A stretch of DNA of 10,311 bases from an uncultured Gemmatimonadota bacterium (GTDB taxonomy: Bacteria; Gemmatimonadota; Gemmatimonadetes; Gemmatimonadales; Gemmatimonadaceae): NCBI GenBank assembly GCA_946480295.1, contig CAMLIT010000135.1, forward strand, positions 1 to 10,311. The letters run 5' to 3'. Below are positions 1 to 5,352 of the stretch, piece after piece (position 1 is the stretch's first letter; each line of letters starts with the position of its first letter). Both the position numbers and the translations under genes were made by a program. Under the pieces are notes generated by a model. It worked only from the letters and a program-made list of their open reading frames with translations. It was not told the DNA's origin and ran no database searches.

Positions 1-412
1 GGACGCACCGACGACCGGGCTCCAGCCGCTCGACCTGCACCCGCAACACCCCGCCCGAATCCGACGCGGAAGCGATGCGCAGCGTGTAGCCCCCCGACGG
101 ACGGCGCCCCAGCGCCGCGAGGAGGATCATCCCGCGGGTGAAGTCCACGTTCGGCAGCGGCGGTCGCGGCGAGATCCGGCGGTGGATCGCCTGCCAGTAG
201 CGCCGCCACGTGTCGCGGTCGCGGATCGCGATGCGCAGCGAATCGTCGATCCCGCTGTAGTACGCGTACGACCCGGGAGCGCCGGTGAAGCGGACGATCG
301 GCACGGGTCGTTCCGCGGCGCGCACCTCGCCCGGCACGCGGCACCGCGCCGCGCCCGCGACGAGCAGCGCGGCCGCGGTGAGGTGGTGCCATGTGACTAT
401 GTTCAACGGCAC
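1..412 (-). CDS. PrcB C-terminal-domain exported protein, 3' end beyond window
   Basis: Reading the minus strand from a GTG at 412 (or TTG at 406) gives an open frame to the window edge. The N-terminus (MPLNIVTWHHLTAAALLVAG) looks like a short signal peptide. About 90 residues in, the segment NVDFTRGMILLAALG, then RPSGGYTLRI and a closing LEPGRRCV, match the pattern of the PrcB_C domain (Pfam PF14343), named after a subunit of the Treponema denticola dentilisin protease complex. Homologues in other bacteria are small secreted proteins of unknown partner, so a protease link here is only family knowledge. An upstream WRRYWQAIHRR helix is typical of the family. No ATG lies in frame near the start and no Shine-Dalgarno is evident, so the start is uncertain by two codons or more. 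The gene is divergent from 482-1207, sharing about 70 bp of upstream DNA. The C-terminus is missing. Confidence 0.75.
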   Translation of the reverse strand, partial: MPLNIVTWHHLTAAALLVAGAARCRVPGEVRAAERPVPIVRFTGAPGSYAYYSGIDDSLRIAIRDRDTWRRYWQAIHRRISPRPPLPNVDFTRGMILLAALGRRPSGGYTLRIASASDSGGVLRVQVERLEPGRRCV

Positions 413-481
413 TGAATGCTGATGGTCGGTCGTCGGAGACCGCCGCGACGGGCGAGCGACGGCGACCCTCAAATTGACAGG

Positions 482-1207
482 ATGCGTGGAATCTCGCGAG
501 CCACCCTGCTCCTCTCGCTGGTCGTCGTGGCGGCGCTCGCGGCGCTCGTCGCGCATCGGGCTGGCCAGCGCATCGAGGCACCGCCGGCGATCGGCGTGCC
601 CGACGTCGCGAAGCCGAAGCCCGTCGCCACCGGCTTCCAGGGGTGTCCACCCGAGGGCGACGGCGGCGATCCCGCGCTCAATCGCCTGAAGAACCGGACC
701 GACAGCGCGCGCTTCGTGCCGGTTTCCATCGATGCCGTCCTCGCGCTGCCGTGGCCCGCCGCGGTCGAGCGGCGGCGGCGCGCCGAGTGGAGCCGGGCGG
801 ACGCGGCGCGCGTCGCGCGGAGCGAGGGCACGCCCGTCTCGGTGGAGGGCTACCTCGTCGGCGCGAAGGAGGAGGGGCCGGAATCGCCGAACTGCCATGG
901 CGCCGACGCCGGCTTCCGCGACTGGCACCTCTGGCTCGCCGGATCGCCGGGGCGCGACCGCAGCCGATCGGTGGTCGTCGAGGCCACGCCAGTCATCCGC
1001 GCCCGCCACCCCGCGTGGTCGCTGCGGGCGATCCGGCGGCTGGTGCGCGACGGCGATCGGGTGCGCGTCGGCGGCTGGCTGCTGCTCGACCCCGAGCATC
1101 CCGACCAGGTCGGGCGCACGCGCGGCACGATCTGGGAGATCCACCCCATCATGGCCATCGAGGTGCGGCGCGGCGGGCGATGGGTCCCGCTGGACGCGCT
1201 GCCCTGA
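482..1207 (+). CDS. Membrane-anchored conserved protein of unknown function
   Basis: This 241-aa protein starts with an uncleaved-looking hydrophobic anchor (residues about 8-24) after MRGISRA. A short Pro-rich linker leads to a conserved-looking motif, GCPPEGDGGDPALNRLKNR (54-72). The C-terminal half has alternating beta-type segments: VSVEGYLVGAKEEG (119-132), NCHG (137-140), DWHLWLAG (147-154), SVVVEATPVIRARHP (163-177), VRVGGWLLLDPEHP (194-207) and WEIHPIMAIEV (218-228). The beta pattern with G-rich turns is reminiscent of a small OB-like barrel, and the scattered His/Cys (C138, H139, H149, H176, H206, H221) could bind metal; both are inference. I recall similar unnamed proteins in Bacteroidota/Gemmatimonadota but no known function. 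The frame is open upstream to an ATG at 416, but that start would leave almost no promoter space against the divergent gene and puts an Arg-rich stretch ahead of the anchor, so 482 is preferred. Confidence 0.8.
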   Translation: MRGISRATLLLSLVVVAALAALVAHRAGQRIEAPPAIGVPDVAKPKPVATGFQGCPPEGDGGDPALNRLKNRTDSARFVPVSIDAVLALPWPAAVERRRRAEWSRADAARVARSEGTPVSVEGYLVGAKEEGPESPNCHGADAGFRDWHLWLAGSPGRDRSRSVVVEATPVIRARHPAWSLRAIRRLVRDGDRVRVGGWLLLDPEHPDQVGRTRGTIWEIHPIMAIEVRRGGRWVPLDALP

Positions 1208-1223
1208 TCACGCGGAGACGACG

Positions 1224-1397
1224 ATGCGAAAGGCGATCCTGCTGGAAGTGCGGTTGTGGGTGGAGGGCGACGACGCGCCGGCGCACGACTACGCGTCGTC
1301 GACGATCCAGGCGGTCCGCGAGATCATCGCCGCGGGCGCCGCGCGGCACCCGGAGCTCGCCGTCACGATCCGGGGAGTCCGGGAGCTGGGCGACTGA
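1224..1397 (+). CDS. Small conserved-looking protein, 57 aa
   Basis: The ORF starts at an ATG with a GGAG at 1213-1216, seven bases upstream, a good Shine-Dalgarno position. It lies 16 bp after the stop of 482-1207, so the two are probably co-transcribed. The protein begins MRKAILLEVRLWVEGDD, continues with an amphipathic helix (about 24-38, ASSTIQAVREIIAAG) and ends in a second strand, ELAVTIRGVRELGD. That gives a strand-loop-helix-strand layout with no signal peptide and no membrane segment. I do not recognise a named family. Its last 35 bp overlap the 3' end of the oppositely oriented gene 1363-1740, so the two transcripts would be convergent and partly antisense. The RBS and compact fold pattern support it being real, despite its small size. 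Confidence 0.65.
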   Translation: MRKAILLEVRLWVEGDDAPAHDYASSTIQAVREIIAAGAARHPELAVTIRGVRELGD

Positions 1398-1740
1398 CCG
1401 CCGCGCCCTGCCGCGGGATGCGCCGGATCGTGACGATCAGCAGCACGCAGCAGGCGAGCGTGATCCAGGCGACGAGCTGGAGGAGGTCGTGCACGGCGAT
1501 GATCGCCGCGGTGCGGTTGCCCTCGGCCTCGAGGGAGTAGTGGATGATCCCGAGCGCCTGCGTCGTGGTCAGGTGCTTCTCGCCGCGATCCACGGCGGCG
1601 ATGAACGCCGTGCGCCGCGCGAGATCGTCGCTGCCGCGGACGATCAGCTGGAGCCGCGACGCGGTGTAGAAGAGCCCCGCCGTGACGAGGACGAGGACGA
1701 CGGTGGGGAGGATGAGCAGCAGCTTCCGGTCGACACGCAT
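1363..1740 (-). CDS. Small two-TM membrane protein of unknown function
   Basis: A 125-aa protein with an N-terminal transmembrane helix (about residues 7-25, LLLILPTVVLVLVTAGLFY) after a basic MRVDRK, and a second helix near 86-105 (LLQLVAWITLACCVLLIVTI) followed by Arg residues. The positive-inside rule puts both termini in the cytoplasm and about 58 residues outside. That outer loop is predicted helical (ASRLQLIVRGSDDLARRTAFIAAVDRGEKH). The layout resembles the sensor portion of small-ligand or chemotaxis receptors, but there is no HAMP or signalling domain, so this is only a shape comparison. No clear Shine-Dalgarno precedes the ATG. A 6-bp inverted repeat (GCGGGA 1741-1746 / TCCCGC 1758-1763) enclosing GACGTC sits directly upstream. 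It could be a leader hairpin or operator between this gene and 1782-2207, which lies 41 bp upstream on the same strand and may share its transcript. Confidence 0.7.
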   Translation of the reverse strand: MRVDRKLLLILPTVVLVLVTAGLFYTASRLQLIVRGSDDLARRTAFIAAVDRGEKHLTTTQALGIIHYSLEAEGNRTAAIIAVHDLLQLVAWITLACCVLLIVTIRRIPRQGAAVSRPAPGLPGS

Positions 1741-1781
1741 GCGGGATAGGTGACGTCTCCCGCGCGCGTTGTCAACGAGCG

Positions 1782-2207
1782 TCAGGCGGCGCTCACGCTG
1801 TCGTCGGCGATCTCCTGTCGCGCGCTCTCGCGCCGCGCGGCGCTCCGCGCCTCCGCCGTGCCGAGCGAGTGCTTCACGAAGTGCAGCAGCGCGCGCGGCC
1901 CGGTCGGCATCGCGAGCAGGGGCAGGGCGTAGCGCTCGGCGATGATGCGCACCTCGTCGGCGAGGCGGCTGGGACTGAACAGCACGAGCGCCGCGCGCAT
2001 CGCCGGCGGCAGGGCGTCCACGTCGTGCAGCGCCTCGTGATCACAGTCGAGCAGGATCAGCGCCGGATGCGTGATGCTCGCGGTGCGGAGCAGGGCATCG
2101 CGATGCACCGCGATATCGGGGACGTAGCCGCCCGCCTCGAGGATGTTCGCGAGCAGCTGCGCGATCTCCGCGCAGTGAGTGACGATCAATATCGAGCGGT
2201 CCTGCAC
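1782..2207 (-). CDS. Degenerate response-regulator receiver-like protein
   Basis: This 141-aa protein follows the alternating strand/helix order of a CheY-type receiver: strand 1 SILIVTH (5-11), strand 2 near 29-33, strand 3 ALILLDCD (49-56), strand 4 AALVLFS (72-78) and strand 5 PLLAMP (96-101). The putative phospho-acceptor Asp is kept (D54). The acidic pocket after strand 1 is replaced by T10-H11, and the Lys before the strand-5 Pro is replaced by M100. Without the metal-binding acids and the Lys, normal phosphotransfer is doubtful, so it may be a pseudo-receiver acting by protein interaction. There is no output domain; the last 25 residues are polar and Arg/Ala-rich. The start is a GTG, supported by a GAGG seven bases upstream in a 230-bp divergent region shared with 2439-2771. 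The family call rests on fold pattern alone. Confidence 0.7.
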   Translation of the reverse strand: MQDRSILIVTHCAEIAQLLANILEAGGYVPDIAVHRDALLRTASITHPALILLDCDHEALHDVDALPPAMRAALVLFSPSRLADEVRIIAERYALPLLAMPTGPRALLHFVKHSLGTAEARSAARRESARQEIADDSVSAA

Positions 2208-2260
2208 CTGGATACCTCGTGACGACGGCGCTGTGCGCCTCCTCGTACAGGAAAAAGCAA

Positions 2261-2275
2261 GAAGCGAACCGCTTC
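2261..2275. promoter_or_regulatory. Perfect 6-bp inverted repeat in divergent region
   Basis: GAAGCG (2261-2266) and CGCTTC (2270-2275) flank a 3-base centre, 54 bp upstream of the GTG at 2207 and about 165 bp upstream of 2439. The flanks (2240-2300) are less GC-rich than the genes. On the minus strand the repeat is followed by TTGCTTTTT, so it could also form a short hairpin in the leader of 1782-2207. An operator or a leader hairpin is equally possible from sequence alone. Confidence 0.35.
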
Positions 2276-2438
2276 GAGCCGCCTGGTAAATCGCCGCCGT
2301 TCATGTGTTTAGGATCGCGCCTGACGCGGGGCGCCACCGTGTGGTGCGGATGCCGCGCGCGCGCCGACGGCATTCTGGTTGCGTTTGTGCTCTGCGCGAC
2401 GACGTCGTGGCGAGACTGATTCAACGCTCATCTCAACA

Positions 2439-2771
2439 GTGAACGACGAACCCAGGGACAGGCCGGAATTCGACGGTGACGGGCGAGCGACGCGTGCGCG
2501 CGCGGTGCTGTCGGCATTCCTCGGCAGGCAGGCGAGCATGGACGAGGTGCGCGCCATGCTGCGCTCCTGGATCGACGAGGTGCGGTGTCACGACATGGCG
2601 CCCGAGCAGGCGCTGAAGGAATTCAAGGCCATGCTGCCCATGGGCGACAGCTTCCGGCACCGCAAGTCGTCGGAATTCGGGGGACGCAGCGTCGCGGAGC
2701 TCATCTCCGTGTTCATCGAGGAGTACTACCGCGGCGAGCAGGACGGCGACGGGAAGCGCGGGGAGAGCTGA
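2439..2771 (+). CDS. Unknown helical soluble protein, 110 aa
   Basis: From a GTG at 2439 the product is 110 aa, hydrophilic and mostly helical. The first 18 residues are polar and likely disordered (DEPRDRPEFDGDG). Helices follow around 19-29 (TRARAVLSAFLG), 33-51 (SMDEVRAMLRSWIDEVRCH) and 55-67 (PEQALKEFKAMLP), with a last helix at 84-99 (SVAELISVFIEEYYRG), then a charged tail. No signal peptide, membrane segment or catalytic motif is seen. The frame continues upstream to 2379, but that extension is Arg-rich and looks like promoter DNA. There is no good Shine-Dalgarno, so the exact start is unsure; an ATG at 2538 is an alternative that would cut helix 1. It ends 12 bp before the convergent phosphoesterase gene. 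It could be a small regulatory or interaction partner, but nothing in the sequence tells. Confidence 0.6.
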   Translation: MNDEPRDRPEFDGDGRATRARAVLSAFLGRQASMDEVRAMLRSWIDEVRCHDMAPEQALKEFKAMLPMGDSFRHRKSSEFGGRSVAELISVFIEEYYRGEQDGDGKRGES

Positions 2772-2783
2772 TCGGGCGAGCCG

Positions 2784-3671
2784 TCAGGCCGCTTCTTCCG
2801 CCTCCGCCGCCGCGGTGACGAGCACGCACGAGTGCACCTGCGGGGCGGAGAACAGCCGCACCGGGAGGCTCGTGCACCCGACGCCGCGGCTCACGAGCAG
2901 CCGCGCGCGATCACGCAGCTCGAACGTGCCGCGGCTGAAGCGCCGGCTCAGCCGCCCGCGCGGCACGACGAGGGCGTGTCCCGTGGGCAGCGCGATCTGT
3001 CCGCCGTGGGTGTGGCCGCAGAACGCGATCTCGAAGCGCCGGTCGCCGATGGCGAGCAGGCCGTCCGGGGAATGCATCAGCACCAGCCGCGTGTCGCCCG
3101 CGCCGTCGAACGCGAGGTCGGCGCGCGGCTCGCCGAGCGTCGGATCGTCCAGGCCGCACAGCCACAGGTCGTCGTGCGGCGCGGGCAGTCGCACGTTGCG
3201 ATTGGTGAGCACCTCGACTCCCGCCTCCTCGAGCGCCGCCGTCACGTACTCGTCGTCGGCCACGAGGTCGTGATTGCCCAGGACCGCGTACTTGCCGTGG
3301 GACGCGGGGATGCCGCGCAGGAGCGGCACGAGCGCGTCGATCTCGGGCGCATCGAAGGCGACGAAATCGCCGCCGAGCAGGATCACGTCGGCCCGCATGT
3401 CGGCGAGCGCGCGGCACGCGTCGGCGACGAGCGCGGGATGGGTGGTGGAGCCGGAGTGGAAGTCGGAGGCGAAGCCGACGCGGAGCGGGCGCGCCGCGGC
3501 GTTCGCGCGGGGCACCGTGAACACGTGCGACTCGACGCTCACGCGCCCCTGGAACCCCAGCGGATAGGCGACACGCGCCCCCCAGCCGCCGGCGAACACC
3601 CGCCGCATCGTGCGGACGAACGCCCGGTCCGCCCGCTCCAGAAGCGACCGGGCCGGGACCTCGCGCGTCAC
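2784..3671 (-). CDS. Calcineurin-like metallophosphoesterase, YkuE/YaeI type
   Basis: This 295-aa protein carries the full metal-site set of the calcineurin-like phosphoesterase family in order: D70-x-H72 (ASDFHSG), GGD102, GNH134D, H200 (LMHSP) and GH220-x-H222 (CGHTHGGQ). The spacing and the GHTHGGQ ending match the YkuE/YaeI branch, some of whose members hydrolyse UDP-2,3-diacylglucosamine or other phospholipid-linked phosphoesters at the inner membrane. The substrate here is inferred only. Residues 1-60 form a basic, partly hydrophobic lead (RRVFAGGWGARVAYPLGF) without a clear cleavable signal, so the enzyme may sit on the membrane surface. The Ala/Glu-rich tail (VTAAAEAEEAA) looks dispensable. 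Its ATG overlaps the stop of the upstream gene 3668-4066 by ATGA, which indicates translational coupling. All metal ligands are present, so it should be active. Confidence 0.9.
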   Translation of the reverse strand: MTREVPARSLLERADRAFVRTMRRVFAGGWGARVAYPLGFQGRVSVESHVFTVPRANAAARPLRVGFASDFHSGSTTHPALVADACRALADMRADVILLGGDFVAFDAPEIDALVPLLRGIPASHGKYAVLGNHDLVADDEYVTAALEEAGVEVLTNRNVRLPAPHDDLWLCGLDDPTLGEPRADLAFDGAGDTRLVLMHSPDGLLAIGDRRFEIAFCGHTHGGQIALPTGHALVVPRGRLSRRFSRGTFELRDRARLLVSRGVGCTSLPVRLFSAPQVHSCVLVTAAAEAEEAA

Positions 3672-4066
3672 GCCTCGTCTCCGTCGCCCTCTCCGGTCTC
3701 CTCGACCACGTCGGCGTCGGGGTCGTGCTCGAGCTCCTCCACCTCGGCCTCCTCCGGCTCGACCGGGCGCGCGACGGCCTTCTTCGGGCGTCCCCCCTTC
3801 TGCTTCGCGGCATCGGCGGCGAGCATGGCGCGATACTCGCGGCGCGCCTCCTCGAGGGGATCGGCCGCGGGGCCACGCTGCTCCGCGGCGCGGCGCTCCT
3901 TCTCGCGCCGGTAGTGCTCGACCGGCGTGAGGACCTCGTGCGTGTCCGCGGGCTCGGGTGCGCTCGGGCGGTAGCCCTGCTCACGCCACCCCGCCGGGCC
4001 CTGGCGCCGCGACGTGCGGGCGCTCGGGGAACGCGATTCTGCTTTCCGGGACTTCCTGGGGGCCAT
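3668..4066 (-). CDS. Charged, low-complexity protein with AT-hook-like motif
   Basis: A 132-aa protein starting at an ATG with a strong AAGGAG (4073-4078) six bases upstream. It is split by charge. The N-terminus is Lys/Arg-rich (MAPRKSRKAESRSPSARTSRR) and the middle is a charged helix (HYRREKERRAAEQR, 51-64, then EEARREYRAMLAADAAKQK). KGGRPKK (90-96) resembles the GRP core of an AT-hook, and the last 30 residues are almost entirely acidic (EEAEVEELEHDPDAD and onward). No enzyme motif or membrane segment is seen. The composition suggests a disordered, possibly nucleic-acid-binding protein whose acidic tail could regulate the basic part. It is the first gene of a two-gene unit with the phosphoesterase, overlapping it by four bases. 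Such basic/acidic proteins are easily mis-called in GC-rich DNA, but the strong RBS and the coupled stop favour a real gene. Confidence 0.7.
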   Translation of the reverse strand: MAPRKSRKAESRSPSARTSRRQGPAGWREQGYRPSAPEPADTHEVLTPVEHYRREKERRAAEQRGPAADPLEEARREYRAMLAADAAKQKGGRPKKAVARPVEPEEAEVEELEHDPDADVVEETGEGDGDEA

Positions 4067-4130
4067 GGGACGCTCCTTCGCACGTGATCGTGGTCACTTG
4101 GGCAAGCCGCGTGCACCAGCAGCGGACTCA

Positions 4131-4150
4131 TGTAGGGCCTTTTCCCTACA
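4131..4150. promoter_or_regulatory. Perfect 7-bp inverted repeat, candidate operator
   Basis: TGTAGGG (4131-4137) and CCCTACA (4144-4150) flank the 6-base centre CCTTTT in the divergent region between 3668-4066 and 4287-4691. The surrounding bases (4120-4195) are AT-richer than the coding DNA. A related half-site, ACCCTA, occurs at 4164-4169 just downstream, directly before TATATCGATCG. The position, 65 bp from the 4066 start and 137 bp from the 4287 start, suits a regulator that controls one or both genes. It lacks a T-run, so a terminator is less likely. Confidence 0.5.
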
Positions 4151-4286
4151 GCCGGAGCAACTTACCCTATATCGATCGCCTTTTGCTGGCGCATGTTGGC
4201 GCCTGGCCGGGCGACGATGCGGTTCCCACCTCCTCTGTCTCGCGGTGCGTGATTCGAGCGCCCGCAGACCCCCGAACTGAACACGC

Positions 4287-4691
4287 ATGGCGGCCCAGAC
4301 CGTCCTCATCGCGGATCGCGACAACGATACGCGCGAGATCCTCGCGCTCGCCCTCGCGCGCGCGGGGTACCGGCCGCTGGCCGTCCCGGACGGGCAGGCG
4401 GCGCTGGCGATCCTCGCTGTCGAGCCGGTGAAGCTCGTCATCACGGAGCTCTACCTCCCGTGCGGCGACGAGCGGTGCCTGCTGCGCGCGATCAAGCGCC
4501 ACCCCGTGCACGGCTCCGTACCGGTCGTCGCCTACTCGGCGCGCGTGGCCGCGGCGGATCGCGAGTGGGCGGCACGGCAAGGGTGCGACCTCTTTCTCGC
4601 CAAGCCCACGTCCATCGGCGACCTGCTCGAGCGCGTGCACGCGCTCGTCGGCGTCGGCGCTGCCGACGACCGGGTGCCCAGCGAGCGCTAG
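4287..4691 (+). CDS. Stand-alone receiver-domain protein with Glu at the phospho site
   Basis: This 134-aa protein is a single CheY-type receiver: strand 1 TVLIADRD (5-12), strand 3 KLVITELYLP (49-58), strand 4 VPVVAYSA (78-85) and strand 5 DLFLAKP (101-107). The switch Ser (S84) and the conserved Lys (K106, followed by Pro) are present. The usual acceptor Asp of 'D-L-x-x-P' is Glu (E54), and the usual Asp-Asp pair is D10-R11. Asp-to-Glu at this site often mimics the phosphorylated state in studied regulators, so this protein may be constitutively 'on' or act as a kinase-independent binding module. There is no output domain; the tail from about 121 is flexible. The ATG has no obvious Shine-Dalgarno. 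The gene is divergent from 3668-4066, and its stop shares the CTAG at 4688-4691 with the stop of the lipoprotein gene on the other strand. Confidence 0.85.
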   Translation: MAAQTVLIADRDNDTREILALALARAGYRPLAVPDGQAALAILAVEPVKLVITELYLPCGDERCLLRAIKRHPVHGSVPVVAYSARVAAADREWAARQGCDLFLAKPTSIGDLLERVHALVGVGAADDRVPSER

Positions 4692-5104
4692 CCGCCCGAT
4701 CCGCCGCCCGCGGTCCCGCCCGTGCCCGACGTGGGCGGCCCGATCACGGTGATCGTCGCCGTGGCGGTCTGCGTGGTGTCGAAGGCGAAGCGCGCCTGCA
4801 CGAAAGCCGTACCGACCGCGACGGCCGTCACGACCCCGGCCGGACTGACCGCCGCGATCGCCGGCTGCAGCGAGCGCCATTGCACCTGCGACTGGAGCGT
4901 CGTGGGCGCGTTGGACGTCAGCTGGGCGGTGCCCCCGACGACGAGCTGCACCTGCGTCGGGAAGATCGCCAGCGGTGCCGTCATGCCGCCGTTGCCCCCG
5001 GGGCCGCCCGCCGGCGCCGAGCTGGCGAGGAGCGGTGTCCGCAGCTGGTCGCACCCGGCGAGCAGGAGAGCGGACACCCCGATGAAGAGGATCGAATGGC
5101 GCAT
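4688..5104 (-). CDS. Lipoprotein with bacterial Ig-like (BIG2-type) domain
   Basis: This 138-aa protein has a classic lipoprotein signal peptide, MRHSILFIGVSALLLAGC, with Cys18 as the lipidation site (L-A-G-C). Residues 19-45 are a Gly/Ala/Pro linker. Residues about 47-120 form one Ig-like unit of BIG2 style: FPTQVQLVVGGTAQLTS, then VQWRSLQPAIAAVSPAGVVTAVAVGTAFVQARF and TATATITV. The SPAGVVTAVAVGTA stretch is the family's hallmark turn. A Gly-rich tail (121-138) follows. BIG2 domains serve in adhesion or as surface spacers; a single copy on a lipid anchor suggests a small envelope protein. A GGAGG six bases upstream of the ATG fixes the start. The gene is convergent with 4287-4691, and both stop in CTAG. 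Its upstream DNA holds the repeat element 5154-5352, whose left arm begins 50 bp from the ATG and might affect its promoter. Confidence 0.88.
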   Translation of the reverse strand: MRHSILFIGVSALLLAGCDQLRTPLLASSAPAGGPGGNGGMTAPLAIFPTQVQLVVGGTAQLTSNAPTTLQSQVQWRSLQPAIAAVSPAGVVTAVAVGTAFVQARFAFDTTQTATATITVIGPPTSGTGGTAGGGSGG

Positions 5105-5153
5105 CAGAGGCCTCCGTGCCGTTACGGCCGAGGATGCATGCGGTGGGCCGGGC

Positions 5154-5352
5154 GAGGGTCGAGGGTCGAGGGTCGAGGGTCGAGAGGGGTCGCTTTGTCA
5201 TCCTGAGGCGAAGCCGAAGGATCTGGCCATGGTGCGCTGGAGTCAGATCCCGCGCTCGCGTCGCTCGCTCAGCATGACCGTCCCTCTCGCCAATCGCCCC
5301 TCACCCCTCACCCCTTGGAGTCTCGACCCTCGCCCCTCGCCCCTCGACCCTC
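5154..5352. repeat. Nested inverted-repeat element with heptamer tandem arms
   Basis: The outer left arm is four exact tandem GAGGGTC copies (5154-5181). The outer right arm is four heptamers in reverse orientation (5325-5352): GACCCTC, GCCCCTC, GCCCCTC, GACCCTC. Inside lie GAGAGGG (5182-5188) and its complement CCCTCTC (5282-5288). The core is an imperfect inverted repeat: GTCATCCTGAG to GGATCTGG (5197-5226) against CAGATCC to CTCAGCATGAC (5244-5278). The core belongs to a dispersed repeat type seen in Acidobacteriota and Gemmatimonadota genomes, whose spurious translations read 'HPEAKPKDL' or 'SEAKDL' (recalled, not searched). There is no transposase, so it is a non-autonomous or REP-like element. 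Its right arm reaches into the DUF3108 gene. Confidence 0.85.

Noticed and set aside
416..481. Longer N-terminus for the anchored protein at 482
   Set aside because: It adds an Arg-rich 22-residue stretch in front of the anchor and would consume the divergent promoter region.
643..1749. Long plus-strand open frame (368 codons) across three genes
   Set aside because: The translation is Arg/Ala/Gly-rich without domains and runs over better-supported genes on both strands. It is a GC-driven shadow frame.
2261..2275. Rho-independent terminator on the minus strand
   Set aside because: There is a short 6-bp stem with a T-rich stretch, but no minus-strand gene ends there. It sits upstream of a start, so it was kept only as a candidate dyad.
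2911..4131. Long minus-strand open frame (406 codons)
   Set aside because: It overlaps the phosphoesterase and its coupled partner in another frame, and its product is Arg/Pro-rich low complexity.
4167..5201. Minus-strand open frame of 344 codons starting in the repeat
   Set aside because: It covers the receiver and lipoprotein genes in other frames and begins with a heptamer-derived STLDPRPSTL peptide; not a gene.
5154..5352. CRISPR-like array
   Set aside because: The repeats are 7-bp tandems without spacers and are reversed on the right side. No cas genes are near.
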